Shown in pieces: positions 32,634-43,127 of a DNA stretch of 64,000 bases; position 1 is the stretch's first letter; each line of letters starts with the position of its first letter. This DNA comes from Aeromonas popoffii (GTDB lineage Bacteria; Pseudomonadota; Gammaproteobacteria; Enterobacterales; Aeromonadaceae), in contig NZ_CDBI01000048.1 of assembly GCF_000820025.1 (NCBI RefSeq), positions 1 through 64,000 of the forward strand. The letters are read 5' to 3'. Position numbers and translations under genes: made by a program. The notes beneath the pieces were generated by a model. That model was not told the DNA's origin, made no database searches, and was given only the letters and a program-made list of their open reading frames with translations.

Positions 32634-33068
32634 CGATTCGTCCCTTAATCAGTGGATTGTTTCATTGCCCGTGTGCCATTCCGGACCGAGATCCCGCCAG
32701 TCCGGTAATAGTTATGGTTCTATCATTCCTCGCTGGGCAATAACAAGCTGTTAAAGATACTAACCAGAGCGGGTGAGATAGTGCTTTTTTGAAGCAAATA
32801 GCTGATTTGAAATTATTTTTTAGACGTTAATACCGATTTGTGGAGTTAACATCTTCATAACAAGGTGTGCTGGTGACAGATGGTAGATGAAAAAACTGAT
32901 GATATTTTACTCTGACACTGCTCCCGTTTTGACCAAAATCCGTTTGCGCAAATAGAAAGGAGCACCTAGATTAGCCTGCATTGACAATTCATCGGCAGTG
33001 CCTGTTAAAACCAAGCCTTTATTTGGGAAATCTGCTAATGTTCCGCTTTTGATATTCAGGAGACAGAG
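32634..33068. other. Intergenic region between livK and the LacI-type regulator
   Basis: This 435-base region is between divergent genes and is AT-rich from about 32740 to 33000, consistent with promoters. On the livK side, CCGGAC (32681-32686) and GTCCGG (32700-32705) could form a leader hairpin. No ORF or repeat of note was seen. Confidence 0.6.
32943..32952. promoter_or_regulatory. Candidate LacI-family operator
   Basis: The perfect palindrome TTTGCGCAAA has a central CG, as LacI-family operators do, and lies 117 bases before the regulator start. Autoregulation is inferred. A 10-bp palindrome can occur by chance. Confidence 0.35.
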
Positions 33069-34073
33069 ATGGCCACTATCAAGGATGTCGCCTCACGGGC
33101 AGGCGTATCCATCTCCACCGTCTCACATGTACTCAATCACACCCGTCGGGTCAGCGAAGATGCAACCCAAAAAGTGCTTGAGGCGGTGGCAGAACTCAAC
33201 TACGCGCCCAACTCGGTAGCGCGCAGCCTCAAGATAAACTCAACCAAAACCATAGGCATGCTGGTCACCACCAGTGCCAACCCCTTCTTTGCTGAAGTGG
33301 TGCAGGGGGTGGAAGCGTACTGTTTCGAACAGGGTTACAGCCTGATCCTGTGCAACACCGAAAACCAGCCGCCCCGCCAGCAGCATTACCTGAGAATGCT
33401 GATGGAGAAGCGGGTCGACGGCCTGCTGGTGCTGGGAACCGATATCGACACCCCGCTGCGTGACATGCTGCGCATTCACAAGAATGTGCCGCAGGTGGTG
33501 CTGGATTGGGGAACCGAGTGCGATTTCGCCAACGTGATCAACGACAACGCCCGTATAGGTGCGCGTCTGGCCGTGCGCCATCTGCTGGAGCAGGGGCACA
33601 CGGACATCGTCTGCATCACGGGCCAGATCGCCAAGCCGACCACCCAGCAGCGACTGGATGGGGTACGCGACGCCTTGGGCGAACATGGCCTGACCCTGAA
33701 AGACGCGCAGATCTTCGAAGGGGATTACGAGAGCCAGAGCGGCTTCGATGCCATGCAGCGCATCCTGGCCCTCACGCCTCGCCCGACGGCTGTGTTTGCC
33801 TTCGACGACCCCATGGCCATCGGTGCCATCTGCGCCGCCTGGGAAGCCGGGGTCAAGGTGCCGGACGACATCTCCATCATCGGCTATGACGACGTGGAAA
33901 TGGCGCGCTTCTCCAGCCCGCCGCTCACCACCATTCGTCATCCCAAGGCCGAGCTTGGCCTGCTGGCGGTGAAGCACCTGGTGAGCCGGATCCGCAACAA
34001 GGCGCTGGAAGTCGAGTCCATGACGGTAGAGCCCGAACTGATCGTTCGTCGCTCGGTCAAATCCCTGCGCTGA
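33069..34073 (+). CDS. LacI-family transcriptional regulator, RbsR/PurR-like
   Basis: A 334-aa repressor with a LacI-type helix-turn-helix at residues 3-23 (TIKDVASRAGVSISTVSHVLN), the hinge ARSLKINSTKTIGML, and a periplasmic-binding-type effector domain. The middle (NPFFAEVVQGVEAYCFEQGYSLILCNTE) is closest by memory to RbsR, the ribose repressor, with PurR also similar. No ribose genes are nearby, so the target is unknown; the divergent liv operon and the downstream PTS genes are possible but unsupported. AGGAGA lies before the ATG. Confidence 0.88.
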   Translation: MATIKDVASRAGVSISTVSHVLNHTRRVSEDATQKVLEAVAELNYAPNSVARSLKINSTKTIGMLVTTSANPFFAEVVQGVEAYCFEQGYSLILCNTENQPPRQQHYLRMLMEKRVDGLLVLGTDIDTPLRDMLRIHKNVPQVVLDWGTECDFANVINDNARIGARLAVRHLLEQGHTDIVCITGQIAKPTTQQRLDGVRDALGEHGLTLKDAQIFEGDYESQSGFDAMQRILALTPRPTAVFAFDDPMAIGAICAAWEAGVKVPDDISIIGYDDVEMARFSSPPLTTIRHPKAELGLLAVKHLVSRIRNKALEVESMTVEPELIVRRSVKSLR

Positions 34074-34098
34074 CCGAACAGCAGTCGTTGGCACCACG

Positions 34099-34131
34099 AA
34101 AAACCCCCTCGTTCACCGAGGGGGTTTTTGT
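34099..34131. terminator. Terminator between the LacI-type regulator and the glucosidase gene
   Basis: A stem CCCCCTCG/CGAGGGGG (34104-34111 with 34117-34124), extended by A and T runs, lies between convergent genes and works on both strands. Confidence 0.9.
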
Positions 34132-34142
34132 TTATGGGCGAT

Positions 34143-37054
<2,912 letters not shown>

Positions 37055-37178
37055 ATATTGTCCCTTTATTAAAAGCGTTTTTGATAGGGTGTCGTTGGTG
37101 TTGCTGAATTGAACCTAACAACAATGCGTCAAGCCCTCATGAAATAGATGGTGGTTATGTGATCCGGCGCATGCTCTT

Positions 37179-37200
37179 ATTTAGACAAAGAGATCTAAAT
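37179..37200. promoter_or_regulatory. Candidate operator between the PTS operon and its GntR regulator
   Basis: Perfect 7-bp arms ATTTAGA and TCTAAAT (37179-37185 with 37194-37200) are separated by 8 bases in the AT-rich divergent intergenic region. The size and placing suit a GntR/HutC dimer site, but binding is inferred. The rest of 37055-37338 is AT-rich promoter DNA. Confidence 0.4.
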
Positions 37201-37338
37201 TTTGAGATATTGTTGTACCTCTTGTTTTTGTGACGTTCTTGTTGTTTTATTTGAATTTAAACTTATTTATTTTCAATTGCTTGGGCCTGATGAGCCTCAA
37301 CGGTGGGGTCGCAGGTGCAGGTTGAGAGAGGTCTAGCA

Positions 37339-38046
37339 GTGATCTATAAATCGGTGGCGGATCGGCTGCGTATACGGGTCAATGGCGCGGATTGCCGGGT
37401 GGGAGACGTATTGCCGAGCGAGAAGATGCTGGCGAGCCAGTTTGGCGTGTCACGGATGACGGTGCGCAAGGCGGTGGACATGCTGATCGAATGGGGGCTG
37501 GTGGCGCGGCGCCACGGCAGCGGCACCTATGTGACCAAGAAGGATGTCCAGCATGAAACCAAGGGGCTGAGCGGCTTTACCGAGCTGATGCGCGATCAGG
37601 GCCGGGTACTCACCAGTCAGGTGCTGGAGTTTCGTACCATGCCGGCTCCGCCTGCGATTGCCAGCCAGCTCAGGGTCAAGGTTAACGAGCCCGTCTACTA
37701 CTCAAGCCGGGTGCGGTCTGTGGATGGCCGGGCCCTGCTGCTGGAGGAGAGCTACATGCCGGTGCGACTGTTTCGCACCCTGTCGGTGGCTCATCTGGAG
37801 GGCTCCAAGTTTGCCTATATCGAGAATGAGTGTCAGCTTCCCATCGCTGGCAACTACGAGAGCTTTAGCGCCGTGCTGGCCGACCGGCAGATGGCCGAGT
37901 TGCTGCATATCGAGCAGGGGGCGCCCATCCTGCGGCTGACCTCCCTCTCTTATGGCGAGAACGGGGAGTTTCTCAACTACTCCATCATGTTTCGCAACGC
38001 CAACGACTATCACGTTGACTACCATCTGCGCCGTGCCCGCGACTGA
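37339..38046 (+). CDS. GntR/HutC-family regulator with UTRA domain
   Basis: A 235-aa repressor with an N-terminal winged helix (LPSEKMLASQFGVSRMTVRKAVDMLIEWGLVARRHGSGTYV) and a C-terminal UTRA ligand domain (RALLLEESYMPVRLF...HIEQGAPILRLTSLSY). This type includes TreR and FrlR, which respond to phosphorylated sugars. Its divergent position suggests control of the PTS/glucosidase pair. The start is a GTG at 37339 with GAGAGG seven bases upstream; an earlier GTG at 37303 is in frame. Confidence 0.85.
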   Translation: MIYKSVADRLRIRVNGADCRVGDVLPSEKMLASQFGVSRMTVRKAVDMLIEWGLVARRHGSGTYVTKKDVQHETKGLSGFTELMRDQGRVLTSQVLEFRTMPAPPAIASQLRVKVNEPVYYSSRVRSVDGRALLLEESYMPVRLFRTLSVAHLEGSKFAYIENECQLPIAGNYESFSAVLADRQMAELLHIEQGAPILRLTSLSYGENGEFLNYSIMFRNANDYHVDYHLRRARD

Positions 38047-38099
38047 CCCCGCCGCTGGTGGACCATGCCGCTGTCCCGGCCATCGCACAGGCAGCACGA

Positions 38100-38124
38100 C
38101 CCCCCGTCACCGAGGGGGTGTTTG
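38100..38124 (+). terminator. Possible terminator after the GntR-type gene
   Basis: CCCCC (38101-38105) can pair with GGGGG (38114-38118), followed by a short T run. The stem is weak compared with others in the window. Confidence 0.5.
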
Positions 38125-38521
38125 TGGGCCCGGTGCGGCTCAGGGCTTGAGTTCAAGCAGTCTGGCGAGCCGGTGCAGGCTGTCGCCATCACTCACCCAT
38201 TGATCCGGCCACCCTCACCCGCGAGTTCGTGCCCTCACGGGTCTGGCAAGGTGGGGGCAAGCCGCCCGGATCGCCCCGTTTCGGGTCGTGTGGGTGACCC
38301 AAACCGGCAAGCGGATTTGATACCGGGCGGGCTGGAGGGTAAAGTCGCCACGGCGAAACGGTGGACAGGGGGCGTCAGCACCCTGATATGCCGCCGGGTA
38401 TCGGGTTCATTCCCTTCGCGAGAACAACAAATCGTCGCCTGTCATGGGCAGGGCGAACGTCAGGGCGCAGCCGTGGCTGCGCCATTTTTTTGCAGTGAGA
38501 ACAGGGTAGGAGAAGTGGAAT
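38125..38521 (+). promoter_or_regulatory. Long GC-rich leader before the aromatic amino acid permease
   Basis: About 400 bases without a recognisable gene precede the permease. The segment is GC-rich with several possible stems and ends in the 38464-38491 terminator. No known riboswitch core, and no Trp- or Tyr-rich leader peptide, was recognised. It may be a regulatory leader, may contain a small RNA, or may be a gene remnant. Confidence 0.4.
38464..38491 (+). terminator. Intrinsic terminator (attenuator) just before the permease gene
   Basis: A 9-bp stem GGCGCAGCC/GGCTGCGCC (38464-38472 with 38475-38483) is followed by A and T7, ending 30 bases before the permease ATG. A terminator this close to a start codon, in the same direction, points to attenuation, or to a terminator of an upstream small RNA. 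Confidence 0.75.
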
Positions 38522-39748
38522 ATGGGGCATAAGCCATCGTTGGTGGGCGGGGCATGTATCATTGCCGGCGTCTGTGTGGGGGCCGGCATGCTGGGCTTGC
38601 CGAGTGCCGGGGCGGGTGCCTGGACCATCTGGTCCATCCTGGCCATCACCCTGACCATGGTGGTGATGACGGTCTCCGGCTGGATGCTGCTGGAGTCTTA
38701 TCAGGGCTACCCGCTGCGCGTGTCGTTCGATACCGTGACCCGGGAGCTGCTGGGAGAGAAGGTCAACGCCCTCAACAACCTTACCGTCTACTTCGTCGGC
38801 GGCATACTGCTCTACGCCTACATCACCTCGGCTGGCCTCATCATAGATGGCATGACCGGCATCGGCAGTCACTGGGGCTCCATCCTGTTCACTCTGGGTT
38901 TCTCCGGACTGGTGTGGCACTCGACCCGAGCGGTGGATCGAATTTCGGTCGTGCTGGTCATCGCCATGGGGCTGAGCTTCGTGTTCGGCATCTCGGGGTT
39001 GTCGCTCAACATCAAGCCGACCTTGCTGTTCGATACCCTGAGCCAGCATGCCAGCTATGCACCCTATGCGCTGGCCATGCTGCCGGTGGCGCTCACCTCG
39101 TTCGGTTATCACCACTCGGTGTCGTCCATGCGCGCCTACTACGGTGAGGAGCGCCGCGCTCGTTACGCCATCCTCGGTGGTACTGCCATCGCGCTGCTGT
39201 TCTACCTCATCTGGCTGGTGAGCGTGTTTGGCAACCTGCCGCGCAGCGAGTTCGGGCCTGTGGTGGCGCAGGGCGGCAACGTTGACGTGCTGCTCAAGGC
39301 GCTGGCCTCGGTGATAGAGTCAGAGGCCGTTGCCAATGCCCTCAACCTCTTCTCCATGGCCGCCATCCTCTCCTCCTTTATCGGGGTCGGTCTGGGGGTG
39401 TTCGACTATCTGGCGGATTTGTTCAAGTTTGACAACAGCCATCAGGGCCGCGCCAAGTCGTGGGCCGTCACCTTCCTGCCACCGCTGCTGCTCTCCCTGC
39501 TGTTCCCGTTCGGCTTCCTGATGGCCATCGGTTACGCCGGTGCCGTGGCGACCCTCTGGACCTGCATCATACCCGCGCTGCTGGCCTGGAAGGTACGCGC
39601 TGGCAAGCGTGCTCAAAGTGGTAAGGGCGATGGCTTCCGTACGCCGGGCGGCCTGCCGATGATAGTGGGCGTCTTGCTGTTCGGGGTGCTGACCGCGCTC
39701 TTCCATCTGCTCAACATGGCGGGTCTGCTGCCTGTCTATACCGGCTGA
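38522..39748 (+). CDS. Aromatic amino acid permease (HAAAP family, Mtr/TnaB/TyrP-like)
   Basis: A 408-aa inner membrane transporter with about eleven helices. It starts GGACIIAGVCVGAGMLGLPSAGAG, the signature of the hydroxy/aromatic amino acid permease family, and includes ALTSFGYHHSVSSMRAYYGE. Which of tryptophan or tyrosine it prefers cannot be read from the sequence. AGGAG precedes the ATG. The leader upstream suggests regulated expression. Confidence 0.88.
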   Translation: MGHKPSLVGGACIIAGVCVGAGMLGLPSAGAGAWTIWSILAITLTMVVMTVSGWMLLESYQGYPLRVSFDTVTRELLGEKVNALNNLTVYFVGGILLYAYITSAGLIIDGMTGIGSHWGSILFTLGFSGLVWHSTRAVDRISVVLVIAMGLSFVFGISGLSLNIKPTLLFDTLSQHASYAPYALAMLPVALTSFGYHHSVSSMRAYYGEERRARYAILGGTAIALLFYLIWLVSVFGNLPRSEFGPVVAQGGNVDVLLKALASVIESEAVANALNLFSMAAILSSFIGVGLGVFDYLADLFKFDNSHQGRAKSWAVTFLPPLLLSLLFPFGFLMAIGYAGAVATLWTCIIPALLAWKVRAGKRAQSGKGDGFRTPGGLPMIVGVLLFGVLTALFHLLNMAGLLPVYTG

Positions 39749-39792
39749 GTTATATAAAAAACAGCCCGCCCGCCGTCACCGGTGGTATGTAG

Positions 39793-39822
39793 CAAAACGG
39801 CGCCTTGGGGCGCCGTTTTGCT
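39793..39822. terminator. Terminator after the aromatic amino acid permease
   Basis: A perfect 12-bp stem CAAAACGGCGCC/GGCGCCGTTTTG (39793-39804 with 39809-39820) has a TTGG loop. Its core is nearly the same as the hairpin at 43082-43104 beside glyS. Confidence 0.88.
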
Positions 39823-39895
39823 GTGGAGTGGTTTTCACATATCACCCCCATCCAGCCCAAGTTGTGCAAGGGGATTAAATGTGGGGATTAAATGT

Positions 39896-39932
39896 GGACA
39901 CCCACCTGATAGATTAAATTTGGACACCCACC
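39896..39932 (+). repeat. Two REP-like motif copies GGACACCCACC
   Basis: The 11-mer occurs at 39896-39906 and 39922-39932, each followed by TGAT. It recurs at 40090-40100 and in reverse at 41318-41328, near 42326 and at 42357-42367, all around the transposase gene. This is the pattern of REP elements mobilised by a nearby transposase. Confidence 0.7.
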
Positions 39933-40248
39933 TGATGGCAAATGACGAATAGCTTGGGAGGCTCCATTCGTACGCAGGTTGGTTTAGGGGTTGGAAGGCA
40001 TGAAACAGCAATGGGAGTACAAGCTGTGAGCTTGAGCGAACGTCAGTGGCTGCCAGTTGGCACTCAGTGCCTGTACAGGGATTAAATTTGGACACCCACC
40101 TGATGGGAAATGACGAATAGCTTGGGAGGCTCCATTCGTACGCAGGCTGGTTTAGGGGTTGGAAGGCATGAAACAGCAATGGGAGTACAAGCTGTGAGCT
40201 TGAGCGAGCGTCAGTGGCTGCCAGTTGGCACTCAGTGCCTGTACAGCG
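39913..40248 (+). repeat. Two tandem copies of a 168-bp unit
   Basis: 39913-40080 and 40081-40248 differ at only a few positions. Each unit begins ATTAAATTTGGACACCCACC and contains two perfect small hairpins, CAAGCT/AGCTTG and GGCACT/AGTGCC. The region 39749-40295 has no convincing gene; a minus-strand frame through the repeat codes a repeated, low-quality peptide. Confidence 0.92.
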
Positions 40249-40295
40249 TCAACGAGGATTGCTGATTGGTGGTGAACTCACGAGGCTTTCAGGTA

Positions 40296-41246
40296 TCAAG
40301 GATTGGGCTGATAACATCGCGTCTGGCCACAATGCGCGGCGTAGCGCTGGCAGCAAATCTTGTCGCCAATCGCCCGGATACCGTGACGCCGAAACAGGGT
40401 GACTTGCCCCAACCATTGCCCCTCTTCTATGCCCAGGCGCTGCAGCACAGGTGCGAGATGGTGCGGGATATGGCCACGCTTATCCAGACGAATTACGCGT
40501 CCTGTCCAATCCACCAGTGCCAGATAATCGGCAAAACTGCAGGGGAGTTCTTCGGGCTTGCCTTCTCTTGCAAAAGGCAACAGCAAGGAGGCTGGTGCGG
40601 ATAAATCAGCTGTCTGTTCAATCCGTCGCTGGATGCTGGTGAAATCGCTCTCCTCCGGTGTGGTGGCGATGCCAGCCCGGATGGGATTGAGGTCAACATA
40701 GGTCATGCAGGCCAGCAGCGCCGACTCGGTGAGCAAGGCCTGGCTTTTGAAGCGTCCTTCCCAGAAGTGGCCCTTGCAGCCATCTTCCTGATTGGCCTGG
40801 CGGGCCAGCGACTCGTTCAGCAAGCGCACCAGCCAGCTGATGGAATAGAGGCGTTCCCGCCACTGAGCTATCAGCTGATGCACAACGTCCAGCTCGGGTT
40901 CTATCAGTTCATCTCCCTGATACCAACGACGCACCAGCAAGGGCCACTGAAACAGACGGAACCAGCGTTCAGCCACCTCTCGTTCACTCCACTCATGGGC
41001 AATATGGGCCTGCACCTTGAGCACCAGATGATAGTGATTGTTCATCACTGCATAGGCGCAGACACCGATGGCAAAGACCTGCGACAGCTGGCCCAGTTTG
41101 TCGGCCACCCATTGGCGTCTGTGCTCGTAGCTTTGGCCGGAATGATCATCCTGGCCACAGAGAAAAGCACGCCGAACGCAGCGGCTGACCACGTGGTAGT
41201 AAGGCGTATCTGCGAGGCTGATCTGGCGTGAACGGGCGATGGTCAT
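40296..41246 (-). CDS. REP-associated tyrosine transposase (RAYT, Y1/HUH-type)
   Basis: A 316-aa single-strand DNA nuclease of the IS200/RAYT group, which are domesticated relatives of transposases thought to spread REP palindromes. It has the typical start MTIARSRQISLADTPYYHVVSRCVRRAFLCG, the metal-binding NNHYHLVL near residue 90 (HxH), and the late segment MTYVDLNPIRAG. The C-terminal extension is also typical. GGAGAGAG precedes the ATG. It is flanked on both sides by GGACACCCACC-type repeats, its probable substrate. The frame appears intact. Confidence 0.9.
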   Translation of the reverse strand: MTIARSRQISLADTPYYHVVSRCVRRAFLCGQDDHSGQSYEHRRQWVADKLGQLSQVFAIGVCAYAVMNNHYHLVLKVQAHIAHEWSEREVAERWFRLFQWPLLVRRWYQGDELIEPELDVVHQLIAQWRERLYSISWLVRLLNESLARQANQEDGCKGHFWEGRFKSQALLTESALLACMTYVDLNPIRAGIATTPEESDFTSIQRRIEQTADLSAPASLLLPFAREGKPEELPCSFADYLALVDWTGRVIRLDKRGHIPHHLAPVLQRLGIEEGQWLGQVTLFRRHGIRAIGDKICCQRYAAHCGQTRCYQPNP

Positions 41247-41310
41247 GGCGGCTCTCTCCTCAGGGCTCCCGGTTTAAGGAAAGTTGAGGGGGAGTGAGTT
41301 GTCAAAGCTG

Positions 41311-41335
41311 GGTACAGGTGGGTGTCCCAGCTTTG
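41311..41335 (-). repeat. REP-like motif upstream of the transposase gene
   Basis: GGTGGGTGTCC (41318-41328), the reverse complement of the motif at 39896, lies 72 bases before the transposase start and continues into CAGCTTTGCCAGC. Confidence 0.65.
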
Positions 41336-41375
41336 CCAGCTTTGCTTTGATCGTTGATCTCATATAAGGGGATGG

Positions 41376-41756
41376 TTAAGGGTAGCGACTGCGAGTAATT
41401 TTCAACTGGTGAATCCCAGTGGAACATTGAGCGTCATTACCCCATGCACTGATTGGAAGGCCACGATCAAGCGCCATCAGTGCCATATCAAACATGCCCT
41501 TTCCGGGGTAGTCATTCAGATTTTTCAAGACATGGAAGCTCGTCTTGCCATTTTCATAATTTTTTTCCCATGAAATGACGACCGCATTCCCTATGTCGGG
41601 GCCACCACTGGCCGATAAAATATAACCAGCATGAACATCTGTTAAGGTGACTTCATCAAGACATTTTACATCGAATTTATAAGCGGCCAATGCACTAGTA
41701 GAGAAGATAATCGCTGATACTGATAAGGCTGCTAGTGTGACGAATTTCAATTTCAT
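41376..41756 (-). CDS. Hypothetical secreted protein, AT-rich orphan
   Basis: Not recognised with certainty. The 126-aa product has a clear signal peptide (MKLKFVTLAALSVSAIIFSTSALA) and a mature part of about 102 residues with two cysteines (KCLDEV and AQCSTG) that could pair. The pattern of a central GKGMFDMALMALDRGLPISAW followed by Cys and ITRSR recalls the small OB-fold B subunits of the SubB/PltB type, but this is a weak impression. Base composition is lower in GC than the core genes, suggesting transfer. Confidence 0.65.
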   Translation of the reverse strand: MKLKFVTLAALSVSAIIFSTSALAAYKFDVKCLDEVTLTDVHAGYILSASGGPDIGNAVVISWEKNYENGKTSFHVLKNLNDYPGKGMFDMALMALDRGLPISAWGNDAQCSTGIHQLKITRSRYP

Positions 41757-42153
41757 TTAACACGTCTCCATGTTGTGGGTGTCAAAATCAAAATACGGAT
41801 GTGAGAGAAAAACTCCACATTTATTTAAATTTTAATAAAGTGGTTAGGGTTGTTAAAAATTCAATTTAAAGGATTTATTGAGGTGATTAAAGGTGATTAA
41901 AGGTGATTATGTTCTTAAGTTGTTGATATTTAATGGATTATTTTTTAATGGAAAAATTAGCTTTCTCTATCCAAGCAGGGGGGAGAGGGTGATGTAAAAC
42001 GGAAGTTATGTTTTGAACTGCCCGAACAAATTGGTTGAAAGGTGTACCCTTAAAGGTTCGACCTCAAATAGAGGGGGGGTGTTCATTTATTTATCTTTAT
42101 GTCAGATAGCGCGAGAAGCCATTATTTTGAACGCTTAATAAACACCCTGGGAA
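41757..42153. other. AT-rich non-coding stretch in the accessory segment
   Basis: No convincing gene is present. It is AT-rich and holds three exact-to-near 10-bp tandem repeats AGGTGATTAA at 41881-41910. The promoter of the 41376-41756 gene must lie near 41760-41850. Confidence 0.6.
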
Positions 42154-42302
42154 CAGCAGCAGGCAGATATACGCTACTTGCAGGAACCGGTGGCTCAGGT
42201 TGTTAAACTGGGCCAGACGTGAGTCTTGAGGGCTTCGTCGTCATCACTATTACCTTATTGAAGAAGGCATAGACCGGCTTGAACAGGGCGGCAATCAGGG
42301 TG
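42154..42302 (-). pseudogene. Decayed copy of the glyS 3' end
   Basis: This segment aligns, by eye at about three quarters identity, with the last 150 bases of glyS (43131-43280). Shared blocks include CTTGCAGGAA, CAGGTTGTT, CTTGAGGGCTTCGTCGTC, TTGAAGAAGG and CAGGGCGGC in the same order and spacing. It has small deletions that break the frame and lacks the stop codon. It lies about 970 bases from the real glyS end, in the same orientation. Confidence 0.85.
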
Positions 42303-42321
42303 TTCAACGTCGAGCAGTAAA

Positions 42322-42368
42322 TAGATGGGTGTCCCAGCTTTTCGAGTTGCAAAGAGGTGGGTGTCCCA
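42322..42368 (-). repeat. Two REP-like motif copies beside the glyS relic
   Basis: GATGGGTGTCCCAG (from 42324) and GGTGGGTGTCCCAG (from 42357) repeat in direct orientation 33 bases apart and are reverse complements of the motif near 39896. Confidence 0.65.
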
Positions 42369-42497
42369 GAACACCGTTACATACTCGGCAATATAGTGTT
42401 TTCATAATGTTGCTTGTATTTACATGCCATGTTACATTCAAGCGCGATCGGGAATGGAATTACGTTGCTTTATAGAAAAATAAGAAAGGGGATATAC

Positions 42498-43064
42498 ATG
42501 GTATTCTATTTTTTTGTTATTTTTATATTGATTTCTATAATTTATTTATTCTATTTACTTGCCAGACCGTCTAAGTGGCTAGGAAAAAAGAAAATTGCGA
42601 AGCTAAAATATAACTACATTGTAGGCGATATAGTCTCTTTCCGTAAATGGCATGAAAGAGGTTCAATTCTTCATGTTGAGTTTTGGGTAAGAAGTGAAAA
42701 TCTTGAAAAAAGATATCATATCACAAATCATGATTTAGAAATCTGTAATAAACAGAGAGTGCATTTATGTGAATGCAACGATACACTAGTGGCGATTAAT
42801 AACCGTGCTGCAAAAAAGACGATTTATATCAGTAATAAAAATCTATATATCTCTGTTTTTCCCCCTATAAAGCCTTTAGTTATTATCTGTGTTTTTACTG
42901 CCTTTTCAATTTATTCATGGACCTGTGGTGGCATCATGAATCCCATGATTTTCTCATTTTTATTAATCGCGTTCATAATATTTAGCTATTTTGTTTTTTA
43001 TGCAAGGTTAAATAAATTGATGCATCCAATATGGGCGCATGTAAATTTTGAAAACAAAAAATAA
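42498..43064 (+). CDS. Hypothetical membrane protein, AT-rich orphan
   Basis: Not recognised. The 188-aa product has an N-terminal membrane helix (VFYFFVIFILISIIYLFYLLA), a soluble middle of about 100 residues with a basic start (KWLGKKKIAKLKY) and a beta-like pattern, two C-terminal membrane helices (LVIICVFTAFSIYSW and MIFSFLLIAFIIFSYFVFYA), and a short tail. The ATG at 42498 has AAGGGG seven bases upstream; in-frame starts from 42414 lack one. Codon use is strongly AT-rich, unlike the neighbours. It lies between the glyS relic and the real glyS end. Confidence 0.65.
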   Translation: MVFYFFVIFILISIIYLFYLLARPSKWLGKKKIAKLKYNYIVGDIVSFRKWHERGSILHVEFWVRSENLEKRYHITNHDLEICNKQRVHLCECNDTLVAINNRAAKKTIYISNKNLYISVFPPIKPLVIICVFTAFSIYSWTCGGIMNPMIFSFLLIAFIIFSYFVFYARLNKLMHPIWAHVNFENKK

Positions 43065-43078
43065 AGGTTGGTTTCATA

Positions 43079-43104
43079 AAGCGGCGCCTTACGGCGCCGT
43101 TTTT
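43079..43104. terminator. Hairpin between the orphan membrane gene and glyS
   Basis: A 7-bp stem CGGCGCC/GGCGCCG (43082-43088 with 43093-43099) with a TTAC loop runs into T5 on the plus strand. Its core matches the terminator at 39798-39814. Confidence 0.8.
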
Positions 43105-43127
43105 ACTATCACTCAACCCAACCAAAA

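Noticed and set aside
37055..37338. CRP site in the PTS divergent region
   Set aside because: Only TGTGA half-sites were found, with no matching TCACA at the right spacing.
39913..40248. CRISPR array or toxin repeat gene
   Set aside because: Only two long units with no spacers, no cas genes, and no convincing frame; the 114-codon minus-strand frame is merely the repeat translated.
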